From assembly GCF_018918145.1 (NCBI RefSeq), contig NZ_JAHLPX010000009.1, forward strand, positions 1 through 64,000: a stretch of DNA of 64,000 nucleotides, written 5' to 3'. Positions within the stretch are counted from its first letter, which is position 1; every line of letters starts with the position of its first letter. Source of the stretch: Anaerotignum sp. MSJ-24 (GTDB lineage Bacteria > Bacillota > Clostridia > Lachnospirales > Anaerotignaceae). The notes beneath the pieces were generated by a model that saw only the letters and a program-made list of their open reading frames with translations, was not told the origin of the DNA and did no database searches. Made by a program: the position numbers and the translations under genes. Shown piece after piece: positions 50,102-59,171 of this stretch.

Positions 50102-51016
50102 ATGAAGTATCTTATTATAGGAACAGGCGGAACAGGAGCTGCAATCGGAGCCTTTCTTGCGGCAGACGGAAAAGACGTTACATTCGTTGCAAGAGGCAAT
50201 CATCTTAAGGCTATGCTTGAAAACGGTCTTACGGTTGAATCGGGAATAAGAGAAAATCTTGATATTAAAAATGTCAAAGCGGCGGAAGGCAAGGACATTG
50301 AAGGAAAGTTTGATGTTATATTTGTCTGCGTAAAAAGCTATTCTCTTGATGAAATTGTTCCGGTTATCGAAAAGGCAGCTTATGAAAACACTGTTGTTAT
50401 ACCGATACTTAATATGTTCAAAACAGGAGCTGCTCTTAAGGAAAAGCTTCCTAATGTTAAATTCCTCGAAGGCTGTATATACATAAGTGCATATATCGAC
50501 GGACCGGGAAAGGTTGTACAGGTTGGCAATGTATTTAAACTTTTCTTCGGCAATCCTTATAACGAAAATGTCAAAGCCGGTATGCTTGAAGAGATTGAAA
50601 GCGATTTAAAGAATGCCAAAATCACAGCCGGAATATCGGACGATATACTCAGGGATTCATTTAAAAAATTCACATTTATTTCTGCCTTTGCCGCAGTTGG
50701 TTCATATTTTGACGTATCAGCCGGAAGCATTCATAAGGAAGGCGAAATAAGAGAATTTTATAAATCACTTCTGAGAGAAATTATTGCTGTCGGCAAGGCT
50801 ATGGGTGTTACAATGAGTCCTACGCTTTTTGATGATGATATTCAGAGCATTGATAATTTCGGTCCCGATGTAAAGACTTCTCTCCAGCGTGACCTTGAGG
50901 CAGGAAAGAATTCGGAGATAGATACGCTTGTTTATTCCGTTGTACGCCTTGCCAAGGAATACGGCATAGATACACCGAGCTATTCGGCAGTTGCGGCTAA
51001 ATTTCAAATGTCTTAA
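50102..51016 (+). CDS. ketopantoate reductase family protein (ApbA/PanE)
   Basis: 304 residues. N-terminal NADP-binding motif YLIIGTGGTGAAIGAFLAAD; the loop VARGNHLKAMLENGL; DVIFVCVKSYSLDEIVP; and catalytic-like blocks with KFTFISAFAAVGSYF and TSLQRDLEAGKNSEIDTL near the C-terminus. PanE makes D-pantoate for pantothenate and CoA. Many clostridial homologues are divergent and no other pan genes are nearby, so 'family protein' is safer. GGAGG precedes the ATG. Confidence 0.88.
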   Translation: MKYLIIGTGGTGAAIGAFLAADGKDVTFVARGNHLKAMLENGLTVESGIRENLDIKNVKAAEGKDIEGKFDVIFVCVKSYSLDEIVPVIEKAAYENTVVIPILNMFKTGAALKEKLPNVKFLEGCIYISAYIDGPGKVVQVGNVFKLFFGNPYNENVKAGMLEEIESDLKNAKITAGISDDILRDSFKKFTFISAFAAVGSYFDVSAGSIHKEGEIREFYKSLLREIIAVGKAMGVTMSPTLFDDDIQSIDNFGPDVKTSLQRDLEAGKNSEIDTLVYSVVRLAKEYGIDTPSYSAVAAKFQMS

Positions 51017-51098
51017 AATTTGCAAAAGGTATGGTTAATTATATCGTACTATGCTATACTAATGTTTATTAAATTTGCAGTTTTGAGGTGGACATCAA

Positions 51099-51551
51099 AT
51101 GGCTGAAAAAAATCATGTTACGGTCATGATAGAAGGCAGAACAATGACTATTGTGGGAACAGAGTCCCCGGAATATATGAAAAGCGTCGTTGATTACATA
51201 GAACAAAAAAACAGTGAAATCCGTTCGGGCAAAGGCAAAAAGATGAATGTTGCCATGGCATCAATTCTTACATCTATAAACGTAGCTGATGATTTCTTCA
51301 AGGAAAAACAGCATCGTGAGGATATAGAGTCCGAGCTTGAGAACATTAAAAACGAGCTGGAAAAAACAAAGGAAGAGCTGGAAAACGCCAATAAGGAGAT
51401 TGAACAGCTCAACAGGGATATTTATATACTTAAGGACGACATGAATATGCTTGCGGAAGAAAAAGCACAGGTTGAGGATCAGCTTGACGAGTACTTTGTT
51501 GCTCTTGATGCAAGCAAGAATATTTCACATAAAAACAGAAACAATAAATGA
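51099..51551 (+). CDS. zapA: cell-division protein ZapA
   Basis: 150 residues. The ZapA head is clear: VTVMIEGRTMTIVGTESPEYMKSVVDYIEQK, then VAMASILTSINVADDFFKEK. The rest is a long coiled coil (~70-140, repeated ENIKNELEKTKEELENANKE-type heptads), longer than in E. coli ZapA but usual for Firmicutes. It cross-links FtsZ filaments. GAGGTGG precedes the ATG. The U32 gene follows after 55 bases, a conserved zapA-U32 pairing in this phylum. Confidence 0.93.
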   Translation: MAEKNHVTVMIEGRTMTIVGTESPEYMKSVVDYIEQKNSEIRSGKGKKMNVAMASILTSINVADDFFKEKQHREDIESELENIKNELEKTKEELENANKEIEQLNRDIYILKDDMNMLAEEKAQVEDQLDEYFVALDASKNISHKNRNNK

Positions 51552-51606
51552 TTATTAAACGGGCGGGCGTATCAACCCGTCCGTTTAGTGGTTATGGAGG
51601 AAAACT

Positions 51607-54036
51607 ATGTCAATTACAATAAAACCGGAGCTGCTTGCGCCCTGCGGTTCGCCTGAAGCACTAAGGGCAGCTGTTATAAACGGTGCAGATGCGGTATATC
51701 TCGGAGGAAAAAAGTTCAGTGCAAGAAAATATGCCGGAAATTTCTCCGTTGAAGAGCTTAGCGAGGCTTGTGATTACTGTCATATAAGAGGTGTTAAGGT
51801 ATATGTTACCGTAAACACACTTTATAAGGATTCGGAGCTTACGGAATTTATAAAATTCGTAAAAGAGCTTTATATGATCGGCGTTGACGCACTTATCGTA
51901 CAGGACGCCGGTGCAGCCAATCTTATAAAACGCTCATTTCCGGATATGAAAATAAACGCAAGCACACAGCTTACTGCAAATACTGCCGAGGACGTTCTGT
52001 TTTTGCAGAAAAATGGCTTTGATAAGGTCATATTGAGCAGAGAGCTTACGCTTGAAGAAATTAAGAACATAAGAAAAAGCACTGATGTGGATATAGAGTG
52101 CTTTGTTCACGGCGCATTATGTGTGTCATTTTCCGGCCAGTGCATAATGAGCAGTATTCTCGGCGGAAGAAGCGGAAACCGAGGCTGTTGTGCACAGCCT
52201 TGCCGTCTGCCTTATGAGCTGTATGAAAATAGGGATAAGGTATGCGACGGCTATCTTATGAGCCCCAAAGATGTTGAAACGCTTGAGATACTTCCCCAGC
52301 TTATTGAGGCAGGAATAAATTCGTTCAAAATAGAAGGACGTATGAAAAATCCGGAATATGTTGCCGGAGTTACATCTATATATCGTAAGTATATAGACCT
52401 TTATTTTGATAATCCGGAAAATTATAAAGTAGACAGAAACGATATAAAAATACTTACACAGCTTTTCAACAGAGGTGGATTTACCAACGGATATTTCACA
52501 TCGCCTTCCGGCAGTGAAATGATGAGCATTGAACGGCCCAAAGCATGGGGACTTAAAACCGGAATTGTTGACAGCTATGACGAAAAGCATGGCAGAGCCA
52601 ACATAAGAACGAGAGAACCGCTTGTTCCAGGTGACGGCATAGAAATATGGACGCAGACAGAGCCGCACATAGGCTGTGGCATATCCAGACCGTCCAAGGC
52701 CGGAGAGATAATAAGCATTCCCATAAAGGGAAACATATCAAAAAATGACTTTGTGTATAAAACCTTTGATAAGGCACTCATGGATTCCATGAAAAAGACC
52801 TATGAAAAGGACACACGAAAAACTAAAATCTTCGGAAAGCTTAAGGCTGAAGAAGGCGAACCGCTTGTGCTTAAGCTCTGGCTTGAAAAGGGTACAAGCA
52901 TTTCCGTTGAAGGCAATATTGTTCAGAAGGCGGAAAACAGACCGACAACAGAGGCAGACCTCAGAAAACAGATAAGTAAAATGGGTTCGACACCCTTCGA
53001 GCTTGCTAAGCTGGATATTATCTGCGGTGACGGCATATATGTTGATATAAAGAGCCTTAATGAGCTCAGAAGAAACGCCTGTGAGGCACTCGAAAGCTCT
53101 ATATGCAAAAAATATAAACACTCCGAGCCGGAATTTGTTGCACTTCCGGAGGTCAGTGTAAGCGGTAACATGAAAAACAAGGCTTTAAATGTCCGCGTAA
53201 GAACAATGGACCAGTTCAACGCAGTTGTCGGCATTGACGGAATAGAGAGAATTTATTTCGATATGGGCGATGACTTAAGCGAAAATCTTGAAAGAGCCAT
53301 AAAATCCGCACATGAAAGAGAAATTAAGCTTTTTGCGGCATTCCCGAGAATATACAGGGAAAATACAGCCGATATTTATGCAGAGCTTATCGCAAAGCTT
53401 AAAAACAGCCTTATTGACGGTTTCCTTGTTACATCGGTCGGACTTTTTGATATGGTCAAAGGTTGGGGATTTGATGCGGCAATAGATTACAACATGAATG
53501 TTTTCAATAATGAGGCTGTGGAATATTACAGACATAAGGGTGCGGACAGCATTACAATGTCTGTGGAAATGAATGTAAAAGAGCTTCAGACAGCCGCAGA
53601 CGAAAGCTGTGAAATGGTTGTCTACGGTTATCTTCCGCTTATGACAACGGTTCAGTGTCCCATAGGAAATTATGTCGGCGGAAAGAAAAACGGACGCTAC
53701 TGCAAGGAGCGTTACACTGACAGCGACTATGTTCTTAAGGACAGAAAAAATGTGGCATTCCCGTTGCTTACGGATTGTGAGCAGTGTGTATGCCAGATAC
53801 TTAACAGCAAACCTTTGTTTACACTTAAATTTTATGATGAAATCCTTGATACACCGACAGGAAGCGTAAGACTTGATTTTACAAGGGAAACGCCGTCCGA
53901 AGCCGCCGACATAACAAGGGCATATGCGGTAATGACAAGAAATAACGGACGAGCAGATTCTTCTGTAAAATCGTTCATGGCTAAAATGGATAAAAAATCG
54001 GTGACTAAGGGACATTTCTTCAGAGGAGTTGAGTAA
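51607..54036 (+). CDS. U32 family peptidase with DUF3656-like domain (RlhA-type)
   Basis: 809 residues. N-terminal U32 barrel: ELLAPCGSPEALRAAVINGADAVYLGG, VDALIVQDAGAANLIKR, the signature ECFVHGALCVSFSGQCIMSS, GNRGCCAQPCRLPYEL and SFKIEGRMKNPEYVAGV. A second region (~380-620) resembles DUF3656, and a C-terminal barrel-like repeat carries NSKPLFTLKF. The cysteine set suggests an iron-sulphur site. Two-domain members such as E. coli RlhA hydroxylate C2501 of 23S rRNA, so RNA modification is more likely than proteolysis. GGAGG precedes the ATG. Confidence 0.88.
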   Translation: MSITIKPELLAPCGSPEALRAAVINGADAVYLGGKKFSARKYAGNFSVEELSEACDYCHIRGVKVYVTVNTLYKDSELTEFIKFVKELYMIGVDALIVQDAGAANLIKRSFPDMKINASTQLTANTAEDVLFLQKNGFDKVILSRELTLEEIKNIRKSTDVDIECFVHGALCVSFSGQCIMSSILGGRSGNRGCCAQPCRLPYELYENRDKVCDGYLMSPKDVETLEILPQLIEAGINSFKIEGRMKNPEYVAGVTSIYRKYIDLYFDNPENYKVDRNDIKILTQLFNRGGFTNGYFTSPSGSEMMSIERPKAWGLKTGIVDSYDEKHGRANIRTREPLVPGDGIEIWTQTEPHIGCGISRPSKAGEIISIPIKGNISKNDFVYKTFDKALMDSMKKTYEKDTRKTKIFGKLKAEEGEPLVLKLWLEKGTSISVEGNIVQKAENRPTTEADLRKQISKMGSTPFELAKLDIICGDGIYVDIKSLNELRRNACEALESSICKKYKHSEPEFVALPEVSVSGNMKNKALNVRVRTMDQFNAVVGIDGIERIYFDMGDDLSENLERAIKSAHEREIKLFAAFPRIYRENTADIYAELIAKLKNSLIDGFLVTSVGLFDMVKGWGFDAAIDYNMNVFNNEAVEYYRHKGADSITMSVEMNVKELQTAADESCEMVVYGYLPLMTTVQCPIGNYVGGKKNGRYCKERYTDSDYVLKDRKNVAFPLLTDCEQCVCQILNSKPLFTLKFYDEILDTPTGSVRLDFTRETPSEAADITRAYAVMTRNNGRADSSVKSFMAKMDKKSVTKGHFFRGVE

Positions 54037-54043
54037 TAGCCAT

Positions 54044-55591
54044 ATGTTTGATTTACTTGTGCTTTTGAGCAGATATGCCTTTATTGCACTTATCGGATTG
54101 TTTATATTCTTCGGACTGATATTCGTTATTGATGAACGAAAGGGTGAAGGAAAAAGACTTCCGATGGTGATTTCCGCACAGCATAAAATAATAGTTGTTA
54201 TGCACATTATTGCCTATGCGATATTGTCTTGGAATGAAACCGATAAAATTGTTGATGTGCAGACAATAATAATCGGTGTGCTTGTGCTTGTATATTTTTA
54301 TGTGGCAAATAAGCTCATAAAAAAATCGTATAAGCGAAGTTGTCCGTTCATATGGAACTGTATGTATTTTCTTATGGATATAAGCATGATAATGCTCCAA
54401 AGACTTAACCATTCGCTTGCATCAAAACAGCTTGTGTGGCTTACGGCGAGTATGGTTATCATGCTTTTGATTCCGCTTATACTTAAATTAATACCTAAGC
54501 TTGAAAAATTTGAAATATTCTATTTTGTTGCGGCAATAGTGTTCATACTTCTTCCGTTTGTATCGGGAAATGAGCTTTACGGTTCACTTAACTGGATAAG
54601 CATAGGCGGAATAGGCTTTCAGCCTTCGGAAATAGTTAAATTCCTGTTTCTGCTGTATATTGCCTGTGTGTTCAGAAAACCGCTTGATATGAAAAAGCTC
54701 GGAATAATTACAGGCTTTGCAGCATTTATTGTTATTTGTCTTGTTTTGCAGAAGGATTTGGGCGGAGCACTTATATTCTTCACAACGTATATGCTCCTAC
54801 TTTACATAACAACAAGCAATATACTTCTGCTTCTCGGTGGAGTCGGCTGTATGGGACTGGCATCGGCTGTAGCATATAAGCTTTTTTCGCACGTAAGAGT
54901 CCGTGTAAAAACATGGCTCGATCCTTGGAGCGATGCCGGAAATACAGGCTACCAGATAACTCAGTCATTGTTTGCCATAACAACATGGGGCTTTCTGGGC
55001 AGCGGACTTACAAGAGGTATGCCGACAAAAATTCCCGTTGTCGAAAGAGATATGATATTCTCGGCAATATGCGAAGAATTCGGATGTATATTTGCGATGG
55101 GCCTTGTATGCATTTATGTGCTTATGTTTATTAGAGGAATGCTCATTGCGGTAAGGTCAAAAAGAAGATTTTACAGTATACTTTCAGCCGGAATAGTAAT
55201 AATGTTCTCCTTCCAGACCTTTATCATTATCGGCGGAGTAATAAAGCTTATTCCGCTTACCGGCGTTACATTGCCTTTTGTTAGCTATGGCGGCAGTTCG
55301 ATACTTGTCAGCAGTATATTGATGGGACTTCTCCAGTGGAGCAACCAGATGTCGTTGCTTAAGGATAAGAACGGTGATGAGCATGATAATACGGCAGAAC
55401 TTGATACATATTATGTTCTGAACAACGGCAACGGAAAAATATCACTCAACAAGAAAAATTCTGAAAAGCATTATGCGAAAACAACTGTCGCAAAGAGTAG
55501 CCCCTCGGCAGACAGACCAACGGTCAAAAAAGTATCTGCTGCAAATAAAACAAAACGGCTTATGTACAGAAGAGATAAAAGAGATAAATAG
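54044..55591 (+). CDS. FtsW/RodA/SpoVE family peptidoglycan glycosyltransferase
   Basis: About 515 residues; ATG 54044 preferred over an in-frame TTG at 54029 that overlaps the AGAGGAG site. SEDS core: NWISIGGIGFQPSEIVKFLFLLYIA, LQKDLGGALIFF (catalytic Asp), AGNTGYQITQSLFAITTWGFLGSG, IFSAICEEFGCIFA and the end block PLTGVTLPFVSYGGSSILVSSILMGLL. Before it is an extra N-terminal part (~1-150) with four or so helices, and after it a basic tail. It polymerises lipid II. The next gene is a class B PBP, its expected transpeptidase partner. Confidence 0.93.
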   Translation: MFDLLVLLSRYAFIALIGLFIFFGLIFVIDERKGEGKRLPMVISAQHKIIVVMHIIAYAILSWNETDKIVDVQTIIIGVLVLVYFYVANKLIKKSYKRSCPFIWNCMYFLMDISMIMLQRLNHSLASKQLVWLTASMVIMLLIPLILKLIPKLEKFEIFYFVAAIVFILLPFVSGNELYGSLNWISIGGIGFQPSEIVKFLFLLYIACVFRKPLDMKKLGIITGFAAFIVICLVLQKDLGGALIFFTTYMLLLYITTSNILLLLGGVGCMGLASAVAYKLFSHVRVRVKTWLDPWSDAGNTGYQITQSLFAITTWGFLGSGLTRGMPTKIPVVERDMIFSAICEEFGCIFAMGLVCIYVLMFIRGMLIAVRSKRRFYSILSAGIVIMFSFQTFIIIGGVIKLIPLTGVTLPFVSYGGSSILVSSILMGLLQWSNQMSLLKDKNGDEHDNTAELDTYYVLNNGNGKISLNKKNSEKHYAKTTVAKSSPSADRPTVKKVSAANKTKRLMYRRDKRDK

Positions 55592-55633
55592 TGACAACAG
55601 TATTTTGACTTAATGCAAAATGGGGTGACAGAT

Positions 55634-57415
55634 ATGCAAAATGGAATGAAAATAAGTATGAAGCGTGTGTTCTGGCTTCTTGTTGTTCTGTTTGTTATGA
55701 TTCTTGGCAAGCTGTTCAAAACTGTTGCCTATGACAGACAGACGATAGCCTCCAGCAGCTATAACTCAAGGCTCGGATATGACAGCGGAGATTTTAAGCG
55801 AGGAACAATATACGATGTCGATGGTAATGTTATGGCAGAGAGCGTTAAAGACGGCGATAGATATAAACGCCAGTATCCTTACGGAAGAGCCGCCGCACAT
55901 ATAACCGGATATACTGGAAGCGGTGCAGTCGGAATTGAGGCTGCGGAAAACTTCACACTTCTGGGATTGAATAACGAAATAAGCCAGAGAGCGGAAAATA
56001 TACTGCATGGTGTTGAAATGCAGGGAAATGATGTTCATTTGACAGTCGATATGGATATTCAGCAGCTTGCCTATGAACTTCTCGGAAACAATAAAGGAGC
56101 GGCTGTTGTTATGAATCCGACAACAGGCGCAATAATCGCTATGGCATCTACTCCGGCGTATAATCCCAATACGGTAAACGCCGATTGGAATGAGCTGGCA
56201 AACGACAGCAGCAGTCCTATGCTTAACAGAGCAACACAGGGATTGTATCCGCCGGGATCTACATTTAAAATAATTACGGCACTGGCGGCAATGAGAAATA
56301 TGGCCAATATAGATGATTTCACCTTTGACTGCGAAGGTGAGGTAGAAATAGGCAACAGCGTTATACATTGCTATAACAGCAGAGTTCATGGCAGACTTAA
56401 TATTGATGATGCAATGGCGGTTTCCTGTAACTCAACATTTGCAACTTTGGGAAAAACAGTGGGAGCGGCAAAACTCAGGGAAACAGCAGACAACCTTAAT
56501 GCGAATTCGGCGATAACTCTCGAGGTTCCGCTTTCGCAAAGCTCTGTTTCGCTTTCGAGATTTTCAAGTGACAGTGAACTTGCCGAAACATCAATCGGAC
56601 AGGGCAAAACAGTGGTTACACCGATTTATATGGCAATGCTGATTTCTTCCGTTGCAAATGACGGACAGATGATGCAGCCATATATGGTTTCTTCGATAAC
56701 GGACAGTGCCGGAAATACAGTTTCAACAACAGTACCAAAGGTTTACGATACAGTAATGACATCACAGGAGGCAGACAGGCTGACCGAAATGCTTATACAG
56801 GTTATAAACCGAGGAACAGGAACAGCGGCACAGCTTAAAGGTTATCAGGCGGCAGGAAAAACAGGTACGGCAGAAAATGAGAATGAAAACGATCATAGCT
56901 GGTTTGTAGGCTTTGCATCAACGGATAATCCGCAGGTTGCCGTTGCTGTTATTCTTGAAAACGTAAGCGGAAACGAAAGAGCAACGCCTATCGGTGCAAG
57001 ACTAATGCAGGCTGTTCTTGACAAACAGAATGCCGGAAAGATTGATAATAATAATTATAATTATCAGGCACAGCCGGTAACACCGGAAGAAAATAAAAAT
57101 GACGAAATTAACAGCGATACCGAAATAATCGAAAATACCGTAACACCGGACGACGATTATGTAATCGGTTCCGACAACACAGACGGTTCAACAGACGGAA
57201 CATCAAACGGAAATAATAATGAAAACGGAACGGACGGCACACAAAACGGCAGTCCGGGAACAAACGACGGCTCTTCCGGCGATAATAATACAGGTGGAGG
57301 AACTACCGAAACACCGACAATAGGCGGATCGGATAATAATACTGAGGGCGGTAATACCGCCCCCGGTTTGTATAAGGACAATGAAGGACATAGACTTGAG
57401 CTTGTCAATAAATAA
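55634..57415 (+). CDS. class B penicillin-binding protein (transpeptidase)
   Basis: 593 residues from ATG 55634 (GGGGTG upstream; ATG 55613 has none). One membrane helix (RVFWLLVVLFVMILGKLF), a short pedestal (RGTIYDVDGNVMAES), then the transpeptidase domain with Ser209 in STFK, SCN (264-266) and KTG (409-411). It lacks the larger dimerisation domains of PBP2/FtsI and resembles PbpA-type enzymes. After ~480 comes a ~110-residue Asn/Gly/Thr/Asp-rich low-complexity tail ending in GLYKDNEGHRLELVNK. Partner of the FtsW/RodA-like protein 42 bases upstream. Confidence 0.93.
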   Translation: MQNGMKISMKRVFWLLVVLFVMILGKLFKTVAYDRQTIASSSYNSRLGYDSGDFKRGTIYDVDGNVMAESVKDGDRYKRQYPYGRAAAHITGYTGSGAVGIEAAENFTLLGLNNEISQRAENILHGVEMQGNDVHLTVDMDIQQLAYELLGNNKGAAVVMNPTTGAIIAMASTPAYNPNTVNADWNELANDSSSPMLNRATQGLYPPGSTFKIITALAAMRNMANIDDFTFDCEGEVEIGNSVIHCYNSRVHGRLNIDDAMAVSCNSTFATLGKTVGAAKLRETADNLNANSAITLEVPLSQSSVSLSRFSSDSELAETSIGQGKTVVTPIYMAMLISSVANDGQMMQPYMVSSITDSAGNTVSTTVPKVYDTVMTSQEADRLTEMLIQVINRGTGTAAQLKGYQAAGKTGTAENENENDHSWFVGFASTDNPQVAVAVILENVSGNERATPIGARLMQAVLDKQNAGKIDNNNYNYQAQPVTPEENKNDEINSDTEIIENTVTPDDDYVIGSDNTDGSTDGTSNGNNNENGTDGTQNGSPGTNDGSSGDNNTGGGTTETPTIGGSDNNTEGGNTAPGLYKDNEGHRLELVNK

Positions 57416-57462
57416 CGTATGGAAATAAGATTATATTTCTGTACGTTTTTTATTTTTTATGA
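57414..57462 (+). terminator. terminator of the SEDS-PBP operon
   Basis: Stem AACGTA/TACGTT extended by GAAATA/TATTTC, then TTTTATTTTTT; it starts inside the stop codon. Confidence 0.75.
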
Positions 57463-57526
57463 ATAATATGTATTGGTTCTGTATATCCCGTAAAGCTTAA
57501 TATTGTCTAAAAATTTGTGCTATATG

Positions 57527-57555
57527 TTGAAATGGACATTAAAAAGCGGTATACT
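57527..57555 (+). promoter_or_regulatory. promoter of the Nudix operon
   Basis: TTGAAA (57527-57532), a 17-base spacer, TATACT (57550-57555); the GTG start follows 44 bases later. Confidence 0.75.
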
Positions 57556-57598
57556 AATATCAATGGACAGATAGAATATAAACTACGGAGGTAATCGG

Positions 57599-58066
57599 GT
57601 GATAGAAGCAGTCAGTTGCGGAGGCGTAGTTATATGCAGATGGAAAATACTTCTTCTGTATAAAAACCAGAACGGACGCTACATGGGCTGGGTATTACCC
57701 AAAGGCACTGTTGAAGAAGGCGAAAGCTTTATGGAAACGGCATTAAGAGAGGTTAGTGAGGAATCGGGTGCAAAGGGTCATATCATCAAATATATCGGAA
57801 AAACGCAGTATGTTTTCCGGGGAAGCGATGATATGGTTAATAAATCAGTGCATTGGTATCTTATGTCGGCAGACTCTTTTTACTGTAAGCCACAAAGCGA
57901 GGAATTTTTTGCAGATGCAGGGTTTTACAAGTTCCACGAGGCATATCATCTTTTAAAATTTAATGATGAAAGACAGATGCTCAAGCGTGCTTTTCTTGAA
58001 TACGCCGATATAAAAAAGGCAGAGGGCATTATGCCAAGAAATGTAATTTTAAAGGGCTATAATTAA
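57599..58066 (+). CDS. Nudix hydrolase (Ap4A-hydrolase-like)
   Basis: 155 residues from GTG 57599, six bases after GGAGG. N-terminal SCGGVVICRWKILLLYKNQN, then the Nudix box GTVEEGESFMETALREVSEES with REVSEE and GW..PKG before it, the pattern of Ap4A/diphosphoinositol hydrolase-like Nudix enzymes. It would cleave a nucleoside diphosphate linked to another group. A small acidic membrane-protein gene follows after 35 bases. Confidence 0.92.
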   Translation: MIEAVSCGGVVICRWKILLLYKNQNGRYMGWVLPKGTVEEGESFMETALREVSEESGAKGHIIKYIGKTQYVFRGSDDMVNKSVHWYLMSADSFYCKPQSEEFFADAGFYKFHEAYHLLKFNDERQMLKRAFLEYADIKKAEGIMPRNVILKGYN

Positions 58067-58101
58067 ACCCTAAGAATATTAAAATGAAGGGAGAAATCAT
58101 T

Positions 58102-58404
58102 ATGAGAGGTTTTGAAAATTTTACGCCGTCAGATATTAAGGCTTATGTTGCAGCTATGAAGGAAGAAGAAAACAGAGGCAAGCTTATAACAATTATTGCT
58201 ATCGGTGCTGTAATTATCGGACTTCTTACCGTAGGTATAATATATCTCATCAAGAACAGAAATGATGACGATGAATACGATGAGTGGGACGACTGGGATG
58301 ATGACAACGACTCTGACGAATATGAGGAAGATGCAGACGGAGAATGCTGCTGCACAGATAAGGACGTAGATAAGAGCGTTAAAGTTGAGCCTATTGACAA
58401 ATAA
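58102..58404 (+). CDS. small single-helix membrane protein with acidic tail
   Basis: 100 residues from ATG 58102, preceded by GGGAG. A soluble start (MRGFENFTPSDIKAYVAAMK), one helix (LITIIAIGAVIIGLLTVGII), then a strongly acidic tail (DDDEYDEWDDWDDDNDSDEY) with CCC near the end. The tail could bind cations or a basic partner. No family recognised; it is likely co-transcribed with the Nudix gene and has its own terminator. Confidence 0.78.
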   Translation: MRGFENFTPSDIKAYVAAMKEEENRGKLITIIAIGAVIIGLLTVGIIYLIKNRNDDDEYDEWDDWDDDNDSDEYEEDADGECCCTDKDVDKSVKVEPIDK

Positions 58405-58421
58405 TTTAGCTTAGCTAAATG

Positions 58422-58452
58422 AGCCGTGGTAAAAGCCACGGCTTATACTTTT
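58422..58452 (+). terminator. terminator
   Basis: Stem AGCCGTGG/CCACGGCT with loop TAAAAG, then TATACTTTTTTT. Confidence 0.88.
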
Positions 58453-58491
58453 TTTATAGCACTGTAGAAATAGAGACAGAAGGTGTTTGAC

Positions 58492-59148
58492 ATGAATGAC
58501 AAGACAGAATTTTCTATAAAAGACTATATTCCGGTAATAATTATGGGCGTCTGCATAATAGCGGAGGCAATATTTATTTTTGTAAACAGAATAAGCATAA
58601 ATGATATAAGCAGATTTATAACGGAAAACGAAAAACAGGCGATTGTTATTATTATAGGTCTGTTTGCACTTAAGGGCGTTTGTGCCGTGATATGGTTCAG
58701 CGGACTTGTTGCGGCAAGCGGTTTTGTATTTGGTTTTTATGACGGAATTATAGTAAATTCCATAGGTACGCTTATCTGCTTAAGCGTATCGTATATTATG
58801 GGGTATTTTACAAAAGCCAATCCTATAAATTCAATAGCAAAGAAGAATAAAAAGATAGCTAAATATGTGGACAAATGTACAAGCAGTTCGTTTCTGGTTT
58901 CTTATCTGCTTCACGCTATGGGCTTGTCCACAGAGGCATTGGGAATGATTTTCGGCTTTATGAAAATGCCGTATTTTAAATATCTTTTCAGCAGCTTTAT
59001 TGCAATGCTCCCGACAATGATATGTATAACGGTTTTTGGCGGAGAGCCGAGCCTTACATCTCCGGCGTTCTGGATTGCGGTCGGAATAAAGGTAATAGTT
59101 TTTGCAGCGGCATATTTCAAAAATCATAAATTGGCTGTTGAACATTAA
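58492..59148 (+). CDS. VTT/TVP38-TMEM64 (DedA-like) membrane protein
   Basis: 218 residues from ATG 58492 (AAGGTG upstream). Five or six helices. The VTT-domain pattern is present: FSGLVAASGFVFGFYDGIIVNSIGTLICLSVSYIMGY with the small-residue loop, and later GLSTEALGMIFGFMKMPYFKYLFSSFIAMLP. This superfamily includes lipid scramblases/flippases. It is 23 bases from the MATE gene and probably shares its transcript. Confidence 0.85.
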   Translation: MNDKTEFSIKDYIPVIIMGVCIIAEAIFIFVNRISINDISRFITENEKQAIVIIIGLFALKGVCAVIWFSGLVAASGFVFGFYDGIIVNSIGTLICLSVSYIMGYFTKANPINSIAKKNKKIAKYVDKCTSSSFLVSYLLHAMGLSTEALGMIFGFMKMPYFKYLFSSFIAMLPTMICITVFGGEPSLTSPAFWIAVGIKVIVFAAAYFKNHKLAVEH

Positions 59149-59171
59149 TATTAAGCAATTTCGGAGGAAAA

